Position numbers and translations under genes: made by a program. DNA of 64,000 bases from Trichostrongylus colubriformis. Its lineage: Eukaryota > Nematoda > Chromadorea > Rhabditida > Trichostrongylidae. The stretch is from contig OZ022257.1 in assembly GCA_963978905.1 (NCBI GenBank), positions 29,899,274 through 29,963,273 of the forward strand, given 5' to 3'. Numbering within the stretch: position 1 is the stretch's first letter; each line of letters opens with the position of its first letter. The notes beneath the pieces were generated by a model that worked only from the letters and a program-made list of their open reading frames with translations, searched no databases and had not been told where the DNA came from. Positions 55,801 through 64,000 of the stretch are shown here, piece after piece.

Positions 55801-58479
55801 GTTTCGCCTGCAGGCTGACATCCATTGCGGCGTCAGCGCAATCTGAACCGAATTTTTCTGTCGAGTTTTACCAAAATCCGACTCGTGGATTACGCAGCAT
55901 TTTGTACACGAATACGACGTTCATTTCCGGCCTCGCCGCTGTTCACCCAACTATTTCCGCTCATGGTAGCCCCAGATCTATTTCCCCACTGAATTTCTAC
56001 CGAAAATAGATGAAACTCTGCAACGAACTTCGGCACTAGTAATGACTGTCGCGAGATAAAGAGCCCAGTATTTTAGTGTCAAGACATATGGTGATGTGGC
56101 GTCACTTGATTGCCAAACTACGTTAACCTCGAGTGTATTCATGTCTATGGTCGCAATCATTGTTGCCCTCGGCAGAAGTCAATATTATATTCTTAGGTGT
56201 CTTCCTTTCACACTGAACTGGTTCCTATTTTCCCATGATGGATGTATTCGGAGAGTTTACGGTATAAAAGTTGGCGTGGTTAACGCATAGATCATCTTAT
56301 TACATAACTGAAGCATCTTTTAGTATTGTTCTTATTGAACTGAATCATAGGTTGGCCTCACAAATTATGCTGCGGCGTATGCCACTGGCCTTTTGCTTGC
56401 TCGACGTCATCTTAAACAACTGAAGGTGGACGATGTATTCAAGGGGCAGGATGAGGTTGCATCTGTATTATTCCTATCATAGACCTACTCAAAGATATGA
56501 TAGGCAAAGTACAGGTTACTGGCGAGTATTTCATTGTTGAAGAGGAAGGTGGTCGCAGGCCGTTCAAAGCAGTTCTGGATGTCGGATTGTCGCGAACAAC
56601 GACTGGCTGTAAGGTGTTCGGTGTGATGAAAGGTGTGGTGGATGGCGGTATCGACGTACCACACAGGTTACAGGATTGTTTACGATTTTTTTTTCAAAAA
56701 CAATACTTCAACAGCTCATTAAGCTGTCCTATAAAAACGACCCCCCCCTGTACTATTTGATTTACGGGAGCGGGTAAGTGGCTCTGGCGGGAGCATTCCG
56801 AAATTTCTTGGAGCGAACAGCGGGTTGTTCATGAGATTGTGAAAAAAGGCTTAAAGGCACCAGGAGAATAATATGCCGATAGTTAAGTGTGCAAGTAGAG
56901 ATGGTGAATAATTCCGCACTAGATAGTGAGCGGATCAAAGCGGCCAAATCCCAGATTAGACCCCTCGCTCTCATTGGGACTCCATCCCCACGGCCACTCG
57001 TCCATCGCACAGCCTTCATTACAATGGTGCCATAGTTAGATTAGAATTAGGATAATAAAAAATCAAATGATTAGAGCAGATCAAACTACTAGCAAAAAAA
57101 AGCCGACAAAGCAATTGAGTGAGTTGAATCGTACTTGGAGGAATCGTTCAAGGTTTTATGAGTTTTTTTGTTACCCATATGTTGACGTTGCATTTGCTTA
57201 ACAGTGGCCGCATGCGAAGTTTCACGTGGAAAAGTGACAATTCGGCTGCAATATAGCTCCCCAAATCTTGGCCGGGTGGGCGGAGCTTCGAGTAAAAGCC
57301 CCGTCCCGTCGCCCGCCGCGGTTGAGAACGGGGAGAGGGACTGTTTACGTACCTTCGTGCTTCTACAATGCGTCTCCGATTGCGGCGGACGAAGGGACGA
57401 GGCTTTCGCTCGGAGGCCCCGCCCACCCGGCCGTGAACTTGGAGAGCCATATCTCAGCACGATTCTCAATTTTTCGCGTGAAAGTTTGCACACGGCACCT
57501 ATTAGGCAAATACAGCGTAAACATATGGGTAACAAAGAAACTCATTTTTTCGTGGACGATTCCTTCAACCTAGTGTTGATAAATGTGAAACGCGCTTTTG
57601 AACGTTTTTTTCCAGCCCTGTGCGTTCATTTACATGAACATGTCCCGATTTCTGAATACCTAATCATCCCTCCTGCCTTTCATTTTCTACTTGTGATAGG
57701 TTAAACGCTTCTGCCGAGAAAGAGCACTGGTGTACGATAACCCATTATCTTTCATGCGTACCACGATTACGGTTAGATTGGTTTCGTTCGTTGCAGCAGT
57801 CATGAGAGCACCACTGATTTAGACTTTCACTAGCTGACACCCTGGGTTCCAGTTGCTTGTGTGCCCACGGCTCGACAGTTTTGAGCTTGATCAAATTAAT
57901 GCCGTCTACCGATTGATTATATGATCTAGATATATTCTAGCGAGAACCGCTTTTTCGGATATGATGCTGATACGAAAAAGTATGACGCCGAAGCTCATCG
58001 CGATCGTATTTTCGGTAAGCACGTAGCCGACTATATGAAACTTCTCAAGGAGACGGATATGGAAGCTTATAAGCGTCAGTTTTCTCAGTATATCGCTGAA
58101 GGGATCGAAGCAGATGACATGGAAGAGGTTTGTTCAGTTTGGTCATCACAGGTTTTATGATTATAATGATCGCAGTTGAAGCTGATTGTTAGAGTCATTT
58201 ACTCGTTGTTTTCAAAAATATCTATGTCTTAAGATGTACAAGAAGGCTCATGAGCGCATTCGAAGCAATCCCGATCGGCTTGTAAAACCACCAAAGAAAA
58301 TAGCTGAAAAAAAGAGGTGACAACCCTAACTGCTTTCACTGATTCGATTAGCCTTCAATTGTAATTGTGACAGCTATCGCATCCACAAGATCACGTTGGA
58401 TGAAAGAAAGAAGCGCATCGAGGAGAAGAAGGCACTGCTTCTGTTGTTGAAAAAGCAGCAAGACGCTGCAATGTCGTAA
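49673..58479 (+). CDS. rpl-5: 60S ribosomal protein L5 (uL18), seven exons
   Basis: Exons 49673-49861, 55129-55206, 56351-56455, 56515-56666, 57941-58127, 58234-58316, 58374-58479. The total of 900 nt gives 299 residues plus TAA, the usual length for eukaryotic L5. L5 binds 5S rRNA and sits in the central protuberance of the large subunit. Signatures: [19 protein letters not shown] near residue 27, [20 protein letters not shown] near 80, then ARTTTG-type LSRTTTG and [21 protein letters not shown] near 190, and a Lys-rich C-terminus. All phases agree and no stop or frameshift occurs. Intron 1 is 5.27 kb and holds several mobile elements; intron 4 holds a foldback element; introns 3, 5 and 6 are short. 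The first ATG is chosen because it follows the acceptor at 49651 and begins the conserved [16 protein letters not shown]. Confidence 0.97.
49862..51175 (+). other. rpl-5 intron 1, left part
   Basis: R2-like fragment near 50290-50350 (CGTTGAAACGTTGTCCATGG, then GGGGTTATTTG). At about 50942 an R3-like end (GGCCGCGTTCATACCTTGCG) without a partner. The rest is unplaced. Confidence 0.5.
51181..51890. mobile_element. R2 MITE, second full-length copy
   Basis: 710 bp. Left end CGGCACCATTCAACTATCGC, right end the near complement finishing AGTTGAATAGTGCCCG. The interior matches 23056-23851 and lacks the nested palindrome found there. No coding capacity. Confidence 0.82.
51913..52332. mobile_element. 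R3 MITE with TTA target duplication
   Basis: 420 bp, GGTTGCGTTCATACC at the left and ATGAACGCAGCC at the right, flanked by TTA (51910-51912, 52333-52335). The interior has CGCGGATGCGCCAATACTCT repeats. A 3-bp TTA duplication fits PIF/Harbinger-type MITEs. Confidence 0.85.
52350..53628 (-). mobile_element. mariner element 3 (bandit-like), full length
   Basis: 1279 bp, flanked by TA (52348-52349, 53629-53630). Ends AGGTTGTTGCAAAATTAATT and, reversed, TTGGGTTGTTGCAAAATTAA. Same family as 6588-7774 but without its internal deletion. It sits in rpl-5 intron 1, antisense to the gene. Confidence 0.93.
52425..53460 (-). pseudogene. mariner transposase, frameshifted (element 3)
   Basis: Pieces in several frames read from about 53460 down to 52425. 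They cover a DNA-binding part, then [19 protein letters not shown], the first catalytic block [20 protein letters not shown], and a last frame of 125 codons with [18 protein letters not shown] (third Asp) and [20 protein letters not shown]. The second block reads LLQENAIPH where mariners have HDNARPH, so an acidic Asp is replaced. Frameshifts and this change make it inactive. Confidence 0.87.
53631..54033. other. rpl-5 intron 1, R2 fragment
   Basis: About 53905-54033 matches the right-centre part of R2 (GTTGTTGCTCCAATTTGCTG, ending CTCGCCCTAA) and is cut off by the next R3 insertion. Confidence 0.5.
54034..54567. mobile_element. R3 MITE with TAA target duplication
   Basis: 534 bp, GGCTGCGTTCATACCAAATC at the left, TATGAACGCAGCC at the right, flanked by TAA (54031-54033, 54568-54570). 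The interior is a minisatellite of TCTCAAATCGCGGATGCGCC with CGATACGTATCTTATGCATG spacers. Confidence 0.87.
54571..55128 (+). other. rpl-5 intron 1, right part
   Basis: 54780-54915 is an R2 right end (CAAAGTTCCAGCGAAATTCA, ending GGAATAATGCCC). The intron closes with the strong acceptor TATTTCAG at 55128. Confidence 0.55.
55129..55206 (+). CDS. rpl-5: rpl-5 exon 2
   Basis: 26 codons, [20 protein letters not shown] to PAYGIK. Acceptor TATTTCAG, donor AAG|GTTAGT, phase 0 at both ends. Confidence 0.96.
55207..56350 (+). other. rpl-5 intron 2
   Basis: 1.14 kb. Frames at 55298-55537 and 55722-56009 have no known similarity and no conserved splice context. No repeat recognised. Confidence 0.5.
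56351..56455 (+). CDS. rpl-5: rpl-5 exon 3
   Basis: 35 codons, [20 protein letters not shown] to [11 protein letters not shown]. Acceptor AATCATAG, donor GAG|GTTGCA (weak +5), phase 0. Confidence 0.95.
56515..56666 (+). CDS. rpl-5: rpl-5 exon 4
   Basis: 50 codons plus 2 nt, [20 protein letters not shown] to GGIDVPH. Acceptor AAAGTACAG, donor ACAG|GTTACA, phase 2. The preceding intron is only 59 bp. Confidence 0.95.
56667..57940 (+). other. rpl-5 intron 4
   Basis: 1.27 kb, containing the foldback element at about 57130-57590. Acceptor ATATTCTAG at 57940. Confidence 0.6.
57130..57590. mobile_element. Foldback element in rpl-5 intron 4
   Basis: Inverted arms of about 200 bp. The left has GAGGAATCGTTCAAGG, TTGTTACCCATATGTTGACG and GGCCGGGTGGGCGGAGC; the right has AAACATATGGGTAACAAAGA and GGCCCCGCCCACCCGGCC. 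The arms are diverged (about three quarters identical by eye). Frames of 100-166 codons across it on both strands are by-products of GC-rich arms. Confidence 0.75.
57941..58127 (+). CDS. rpl-5: rpl-5 exon 5
   Basis: 1 nt plus 62 codons, [20 protein letters not shown] through HVADYM to ADDMEE. Acceptor TATTCTAG, donor GAG|GTTTGT, phase 0 at the end. Confidence 0.96.
58234..58316 (+). CDS. rpl-5: rpl-5 exon 6
   Basis: [20 protein letters not shown] then KKIAEKKR. Acceptor ATGTCTTAAG, donor AGAG|GTGACA, ending in phase 2. Confidence 0.93.
58374..58479 (+). CDS. rpl-5: rpl-5 exon 7
   Basis: [20 protein letters not shown] to QQDAAMS and TAA at 58477. Acceptor TTGTGACAG. The Lys-rich C-terminus is typical of L5. 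Confidence 0.95.
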
Positions 58480-58503
58480 AAGAACAAGTTGTTAGCTGAC
58501 AGG

Positions 58504-58509
58504 AATAAA
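58504..58509 (+). terminator. rpl-5: rpl-5 polyadenylation signal
   Basis: AATAAA 25 bases after the stop codon, followed by a T-rich stretch. A short 3'UTR is usual for nematode ribosomal protein genes. Confidence 0.8.
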
Positions 58510-58817
58510 GTTGTTGCTTTTAACATTGCGTGCCATCTGATTCGAATTCTTCATTGCAACTGCATGAAATGTCCACGTCCATGATAGGGCACACGGATGT
58601 GAATTTGGCGTTAAGAACATTACTAAGCTGAAAGGTTTGCTGCTCGCTTGCATAGATACAGCTCATGCGGATGTGGTGCCGGAGAGGCCGGAGTGTGTCT
58701 CTTCGCTTTGCGACGTTCTCTGTGCGACATTTGCGCGCGAGTTGACTGCTATCGGTGGGAATCGCGTGTAATAGCGTAGGAAGGGTGGCTACCGTATCTA
58801 CTCCTATTTTCATTCAC

Positions 58818-59400
58818 CAGGTGAGCTTCGCGATCTACATCGCGTTACGGGGCATCGGTGAGAAGTGGGCAGTGGGTGAAATCACGTGAACAGAAGTTGC
58901 TCAACGATTGTAGATTGGTGTCAATAATTTAAACGTAACTCCATAGGTTTTACGTTTGTGCCACTGTGGTGGTGCACTTACAGTTCTTACGACTAAGGAT
59001 AGGTATCGATCTACATGCTACGTGCTGAACTCTGTCCGCTTTTGTCCGCCCATTGCTGTAGTCCATCGCATTTCCTGCCCACCGTAGGAATCGACAGTTA
59101 CGATGAATGACTCTGATGCTGCAAAGTTTCAACTTGTACGACTGTGATCATTCGGTGGAATTATACTGCCCATTTTCGGCCCTTTACACTGAGATCGGTG
59201 GTTTCGATCGATGTTGACCAATATGACTTCATTAAATTTTCAATTCTGCATTTTCGCTCTCCTATTGATGTGGCTCGGTGATCTTTTCCAGTTCACCGAA
59301 CAAATTTTGAAACACTCAATCGGTACTGGTTCTATGATTCTGCCCATGATCTTATAGAATTACCGCTTCTGCTAGTGTACTGACTTATAGGCAAATTTTA
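58818..59400 (+). repeat. R9 dispersed repeat
   Basis: GGTGAGCTTCGCGATCTACA and CGCGTTACGGGGCATCGGTG, then GATCATTCGGTGG and TTTCGATCGATGTTGACCAA. Same order as 27418-27990. Confidence 0.7.
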
Positions 59401-59496
59401 TGTGGAAGAGCAGCTGATATCCAGTAGCCTTCAACGGTTTTTATACAACGACGCATGCGAAAAGTGGCAAAACTACAATTGAAGCCATAAACCAAG

Positions 59497-59694
59497 TTTA
59501 TCGACGAAAGAGTACGGAAAGCCATACGAAACTCTACGCTATCATCTGAAAAAGTAGTAAAAAATTTACAAAACAGGGTGAACCGTGGAGGACGATCATT
59601 GAGGGAGTACCAAAGATTCTGGGTATTTAGGAGATTAGATTCTGTTCTGCTTTCAACCCCAACACCGATCGCCTCATCCACATACCCAACAACG
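59497..59694 (+). CDS. Candidate exon, unknown protein
   Basis: A 66-codon open stretch (FIDERVRKAIRNSTLSSEKV then VKNLQNRVNRGGRSLREYQR) ends exactly at a good donor, ACG|GTGAGT. Upstream the frame is closed by a stop near 59490, leaving CCAAG as the only nearby acceptor. A helical basic N-terminal part is likely. I do not recognise the family and found no partner exon. Confidence 0.25.
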
Positions 59695-59700
59695 GTGAGT

Positions 59701-60408
59701 CTATGAAAAACAGGAGATGCGCGAATTATAGAATAACGCATCTAAAAGAGAAAAACGCCTTGTCCCAATACACCCTGTAAGCCTCTGACCAAGCTCATAG
59801 CTCATAGCACTACGTAGATCGGGCAAATTGCACAAATAAATAACACGTCAAATATAAAAATAAATTTTTTCATAAATAGCATCCGTAACAACTCATTACA
59901 CGCACAATACGTCTGGGCAATAAAGATAGTAAGGCTGGCATTAAAGGCAGTGATAGGATTAATTCGATTGCATCATTCATCCAATTTTGATACTGACCGG
60001 TGGACGTTTTCATCACGAAAGCTGTCACGTTAAGCACCACGTCATTTCGATCAACGCGGTTCTAGTATGATATGATAGGTATCATTCTGCTATAATGCTC
60101 ATTGGTCAAAACCTCAGTCATTCTCCAAAGTAAACCATAGGAGGCAGTACGGAATATGAAAGGCGGCTGGAGCTAAAACGACCTCCTCCGCCTTAGCTCG
60201 GGAGCGTTTTTTCGCGGAGGGTTTCGCCGCAGATAAAAGTTCGAGTGAATAGCATCTTTCAGGGCTCCTTGTAACCCTTATTACCCCTATCACTGTCTTC
60301 AAGCATACGTGGAAACTGAAGGACAACCACTTGCATTAGCGGCACAGTTCACAATAATCCTCGCAGGTTATCGCGTTCAGTAGCTTCTTTAATAGAGCTG
60401 AAACAGAT
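59701..60408. other. No gene; repeat fragment at 60150-60330
   Basis: GAGCGTTTTTTCGCGGAGGG and TTCGCCGCAGATAAAAG relate to the repeats at 40150 and 45240. Otherwise AT-rich. Confidence 0.4.
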
Positions 60409-60878
60409 GTGACGAAGAAACCAAACCAAGTCTTCAAAAACTCTGAAAATAAGTCATTCCAACCTTTGAATTCCGATGAGATCTTAGCCCAGCAGTGCGC
60501 GTTAGGACATACTTCACGTATGTCATCATCCGATAAATCACCCCGCTTGTGCCTCGCTGGTTGGATTGAAGATGGGTGTTGGCCACCTCAAAACAGTGGG
60601 AGCCATCCGATTTACGGTTTTTGTACTACTCACTCTCACACAGCGTCAATGATACATCCTCCGTGTTGGTGGGAGACTTACTCACGTGTAAAACCGAGAT
60701 ACTGGAATTATCGCGAGTGTGCCTCAAAGAACGTCATATTACGTTTCGTCTGTACCTCTTTAAATTGATGACAGATACCATTTCAAGGTTTCACGAACTC
60801 ATTGTGGAAGCGAGAAACCCTGTTAGCCCCGTAGCGTCTTTGGAGGAAGGCACACATAACTCTGGGACCCTTAACTAA
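60409..60878 (+). other. Unassigned open stretches, possible exon
   Basis: Two overlapping plus frames, 119 and 100 codons. The second (SDLRFLYYSLSHSVNDTSSV, then LELSRVCLKERHITFRLYLF) has a protein-like helical composition, but no clear splice pair or known motif. Could be a decayed element. Confidence 0.25.
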
Positions 60879-62119
60879 GCAAGCAATGTAGTTCTCAAAG
60901 GGAAGTTGCGTTACATTAAGATGAAGATCTACCATTACGCATAAGAAAGTGCTCACCGGCTTTTAGTGCACGCTTTGAAAAATGACGATGAGAAGAGAAC
61001 CGCAAATGGGTGAGCTCAGCGGAAGGCATTTTTGTTGTTTCCCACATTATTCACGCGATGTTGAAGGGGAAGAACTTGGTTCGTAATCACGAGTAAAACC
61101 TGGAAACTAAGAGTTCTCTGAAGAGGTTCGAGAAACGTCATCAGACCTCAGTACACATTGAGTGGTGCTAACCTGTTCATCTGATACCATCGATATCTCT
61201 TTACTGAAATCAAAAGAAGAAATCAAACACTGGAAGCAAACTCCTTCCGGGGTACTAATTAGGTAGACATTGTTGATGCCAAAAAAAGATCGCCCAAAAA
61301 TCGGGATCAAGGGGAGCGTATCTTGTAGGTTGCTCAAAGCCTGAAGCTTGAAAATACGCTCAAATGTTGGACTCAAGAAAAAACATCAGACTTAAAAAAG
61401 ACATTTCAGGAATAGTTAGAGTGGGGAGAGATACTGAGTAAGCCAATGAAAAAATCCGCAGCAAAACCCCAAGAATGGCTCCTTTTTATCCAGTTTTCTC
61501 TGAGATTACTTCGTGAAAGTGAGTTAGTGATCCCATTCACGACGAATGGTGGATGGTGGCATGTGTTAGTTTGCGATATTACCTGCTATACCATGTCAAC
61601 GTTTTTTTTACCTCCACCTGAAAACGCTTTTTTATCACATCTTATTGCATTAGTCACAGGCCTCAAGAGGCTGCAATCTTCAATAATATTGGACTCCGCT
61701 TCTGAAAATTCCGGGCATTGCAGGATCTCCGCAATTACACAAAAGTTCATCACATGAGCGTTTCTTTTTCCGGGAAAGGGCAGGACAGGATTTCTGCAAA
61801 TAAAAGAAAGTTCACCAAATGAACGTCACCTTTTCAAGGAAGCATACTTGACTGAGCGAACTCTTAAGACGTCCTGTAGGCGGACATAGTCCGGAAAGAC
61901 AACTGCCTCGTCCATCTTGAGAAACCTACTGCTTGGGATCGAGCCTGTGGCCTGATAGACCACCGTAAGAAGACAACCACCTACAGAACGTCAGCTAAAA
62001 CACACTTGCTTGGTGCTCACTCGCTTACGCCGTCGGCAGTAGAGACAACACGCCTCGTGACTCCCAAATACTTTCTCAACCAAACAAAAATGCTATAGTT
62101 GGATTCTAAATCAATGGTT
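60879..62119. other. No gene assigned
   Basis: An 89-codon minus frame (61107-61376) and a 103-codon plus frame (61446-61757), neither recognised. Confidence 0.3.
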
Positions 62120-64000
62120 AGTCGTGCTCACACTTAGGAGTGCCAACCTGGACTGCTCCCACTTATCGATGTTCGTCGCACTGTAGATGGAATTGGCAGT
62201 GCTAGAAGGGGGAACATTGGTCGAGCATAAAACTGTTCACAGGCGGATCGCACATTTCTTCCAAACGTCACATATCCGGAAGCACGCACAACTCACTGAA
62301 ATCAGTCTCGTTCACATGTCTTAGATGTACATGAATGCAGCTCTCCGAAAAGTCAACTTACACTCTACATGGAGGGCTACTGCTCAGCTTCGTTCTGACA
62401 CCGCATATGGGTAAGAGCGACAGAACTGTCGGTCACATCCACAGAAGCGGTCAACGGTGGTGACTCGTAACTCACAACTCCCGGGAAATGTCTTAACCAA
62501 ACGAAAACTCTAAAGTTGTACTGTAAATCAGTGGTTAGTCGTACGCTCACACTTAGGGGTGCCAACCTGCTGACTGCTCCCATTAATCGATGTTCGTCGC
62601 ACTGTAGATGGAATTGGCAGTGCTAGAAGGGGGAACATCGGTCGAGCATAAAACTGTTCACAGGCGGATCGCACATTTCTTCCAAACGTCACATATCCGG
62701 AAGCACGCACAACTCACTGAAATCAGACTCCATGTCTTAGATGTACACGAATGCAGGTTTGAAAAGAATCAACTTACACTCTACATGGAGGACTACTGCT
62801 CATTTTTGATATTGACGTGGCCCTTAGTTAAGCTATACGTTGGGGAAGAAGGTGGCGTTCCCGCTGAGCACAGTCTCACGGTGCATCTACAGTCAGGAGG
62901 CTTGCAAAATATCCATGTCTATGACGATAAGTGTGATCCACTTTCTCATCCCATATTTCTTGGGGGGGGGGGGGGGGGAGGGGGGTGGAAAACTGATAAC
63001 AGGCGGATCGCACATGTCTTCTGAACGGCACATATCCGGATGCTGGCACAACTCACTGAAATCAGATTCGTTCACATGAGTCAGATGTACATGAATGCAG
63101 TTCTCCTGAGAAGAATCAACTTACACTCTACATGGAGGGCTACTGCTCAGCTTCGTTTTGACTCCGCATATGGGTAAGAGCGACAGAAAACTGTCGGTCA
63201 CATCCACAGAGGCGGTCAGTGGTAGTGGCTCGGGCCTCGTGACTCCCCCGATAAACAAGTCTCGACCAAACGAAATTCTAAAGTTGGATTCAAAATTAGT
63301 GGGTAATCGTACGCTTACACTGAAGAGTACCAACCTGCTGACTGCTCCCAATAGTCGATGTTCGTCGCACTGTAGATGGAATTGGCAGTGCTCGAAGGGG
63401 GAGCATTGGTCGAGCAGAAAATCGCTCACGGGCGGATCGCACATGTCTTCCTGATCCACTTTCTTATCCCATTTTGTTTCCTCGGGGGGAACGCGGCAGG
63501 GGGAGCACTGGTCGAGCCAAAATCATTGACCGCGGGTCGCACATGTCTTCTGTACCGCTTATATCCGGGTGCAGGCACAACTCACTGAAATCAGATTCGT
63601 TCACATGAGTTAGATGTACATGAATGCAGTTCTCTGAAAAGAATCAACTTACAGTCTACATGGAGGGCTACTGCTCAGCTTCGTTTTGACACCGCATATG
63701 GGTAAGAGCGACAGAACTGTCGGTCACATCCACAGAAGCGGTCAACGGTGGTGACTCGTAACTCACAACTCCCGGGAAATGTCTTAACCAAACGAAATCT
63801 CTAAAGTTGTACTGTAAATCAGTGGTTAGTCGTACGCTCACACTTAGGAGTGCCAACCTGCTGACTGCTCCCAATAGTCGATGTTCGTCGCACTGTAGAT
63901 GGAATTGGCAGTGCTAGAAGGGGGAACAGTGGTCGAGCATAAAACTGTTCACAGGCGGATCGCACATTTCTTCTAAACGTCACATATCCGGAAGCAGGCA
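62120..64000 (+). repeat. R10-type irregular tandem repeat
   Basis: Units restart near 62140, 62560, 63330 and 63850 with GTGCCAACCTGCTGACTGCT, GTTCGTCGCACTGTAGATGG and GCGGATCGCACATTTCTTCC, then AGATGTACATGAATGCAG. Spacing is 380-520 bp because of insertions and deletions. A run of 17 G (62962-62978) interrupts one unit. The array continues past the window end. Confidence 0.85.

Noticed and set aside
57204..57704. 166-codon frame inside rpl-5 intron 4
   Set aside because: It spans the foldback arms, and similar frames exist on the opposite strand.

Overview
This window is nuclear DNA of a nematode, most likely a strongylid and plausibly a hookworm-like species. The evidence is a split ribosomal protein L5 gene with short worm-type TTTCAG/TTTTAG acceptors, a second split gene of the SLC44 choline-transporter-like family, two mariner copies that resemble the hookworm 'bandit' lineage, and two repeat-borne 22-mers almost identical to the nematode SL1 leader. 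There is no bacterial gene organisation. Species assignment is inference.

Only two host genes can be assembled with confidence. (1) A choline transporter-like gene on the minus strand, seven phase-compatible exons between 20719 and 14109 (about 314 codons). They cover TM1, the large glycosylated cysteine-rich loop and the next membrane segments. The first exon and the C-terminal half were not found. (2) rpl-5 on the plus strand, seven exons 49673-58479, 299 codons plus stop, open throughout. Its first intron is 5.3 kb and is filled with mobile elements.

Nearly everything else is mobile or repetitive. 1-6100: a tandem LTR array (LTR-gag-LTR-gag-LTR-gag-LTR) bounded by one 5-bp target duplication, with no pol. 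6588-10402: two mariners, the second split by a TIR element. 11.4-17.5 kb: dispersed and tandem repeats around and inside the transporter gene. 19.6-24 kb: a Tc1-like deletion derivative, a MITE with an 8-bp target duplication, and a nested pair of MITEs. 26.3-34 kb: tandem repeats, a 116-bp satellite with a three-type order, a large TTA-type MITE and SL1-like sequences. 35.4-38 kb: a foldback element and a 1.38-kb near-perfect palindrome with mariner ends. 39-49 kb: more foldback elements, including one flanked by TTAA. 49.7-58.5 kb: rpl-5. 58.8-64 kb: dispersed repeats, unassigned open stretches and an irregular tandem repeat.

The most unusual structures are the gag-only LTR array, the palindromic mariner derivative and the SL1-like repeats. 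Repeat boundaries were read by eye. Exon boundaries are supported by splice signals and phase agreement only; no alignment or search was run.
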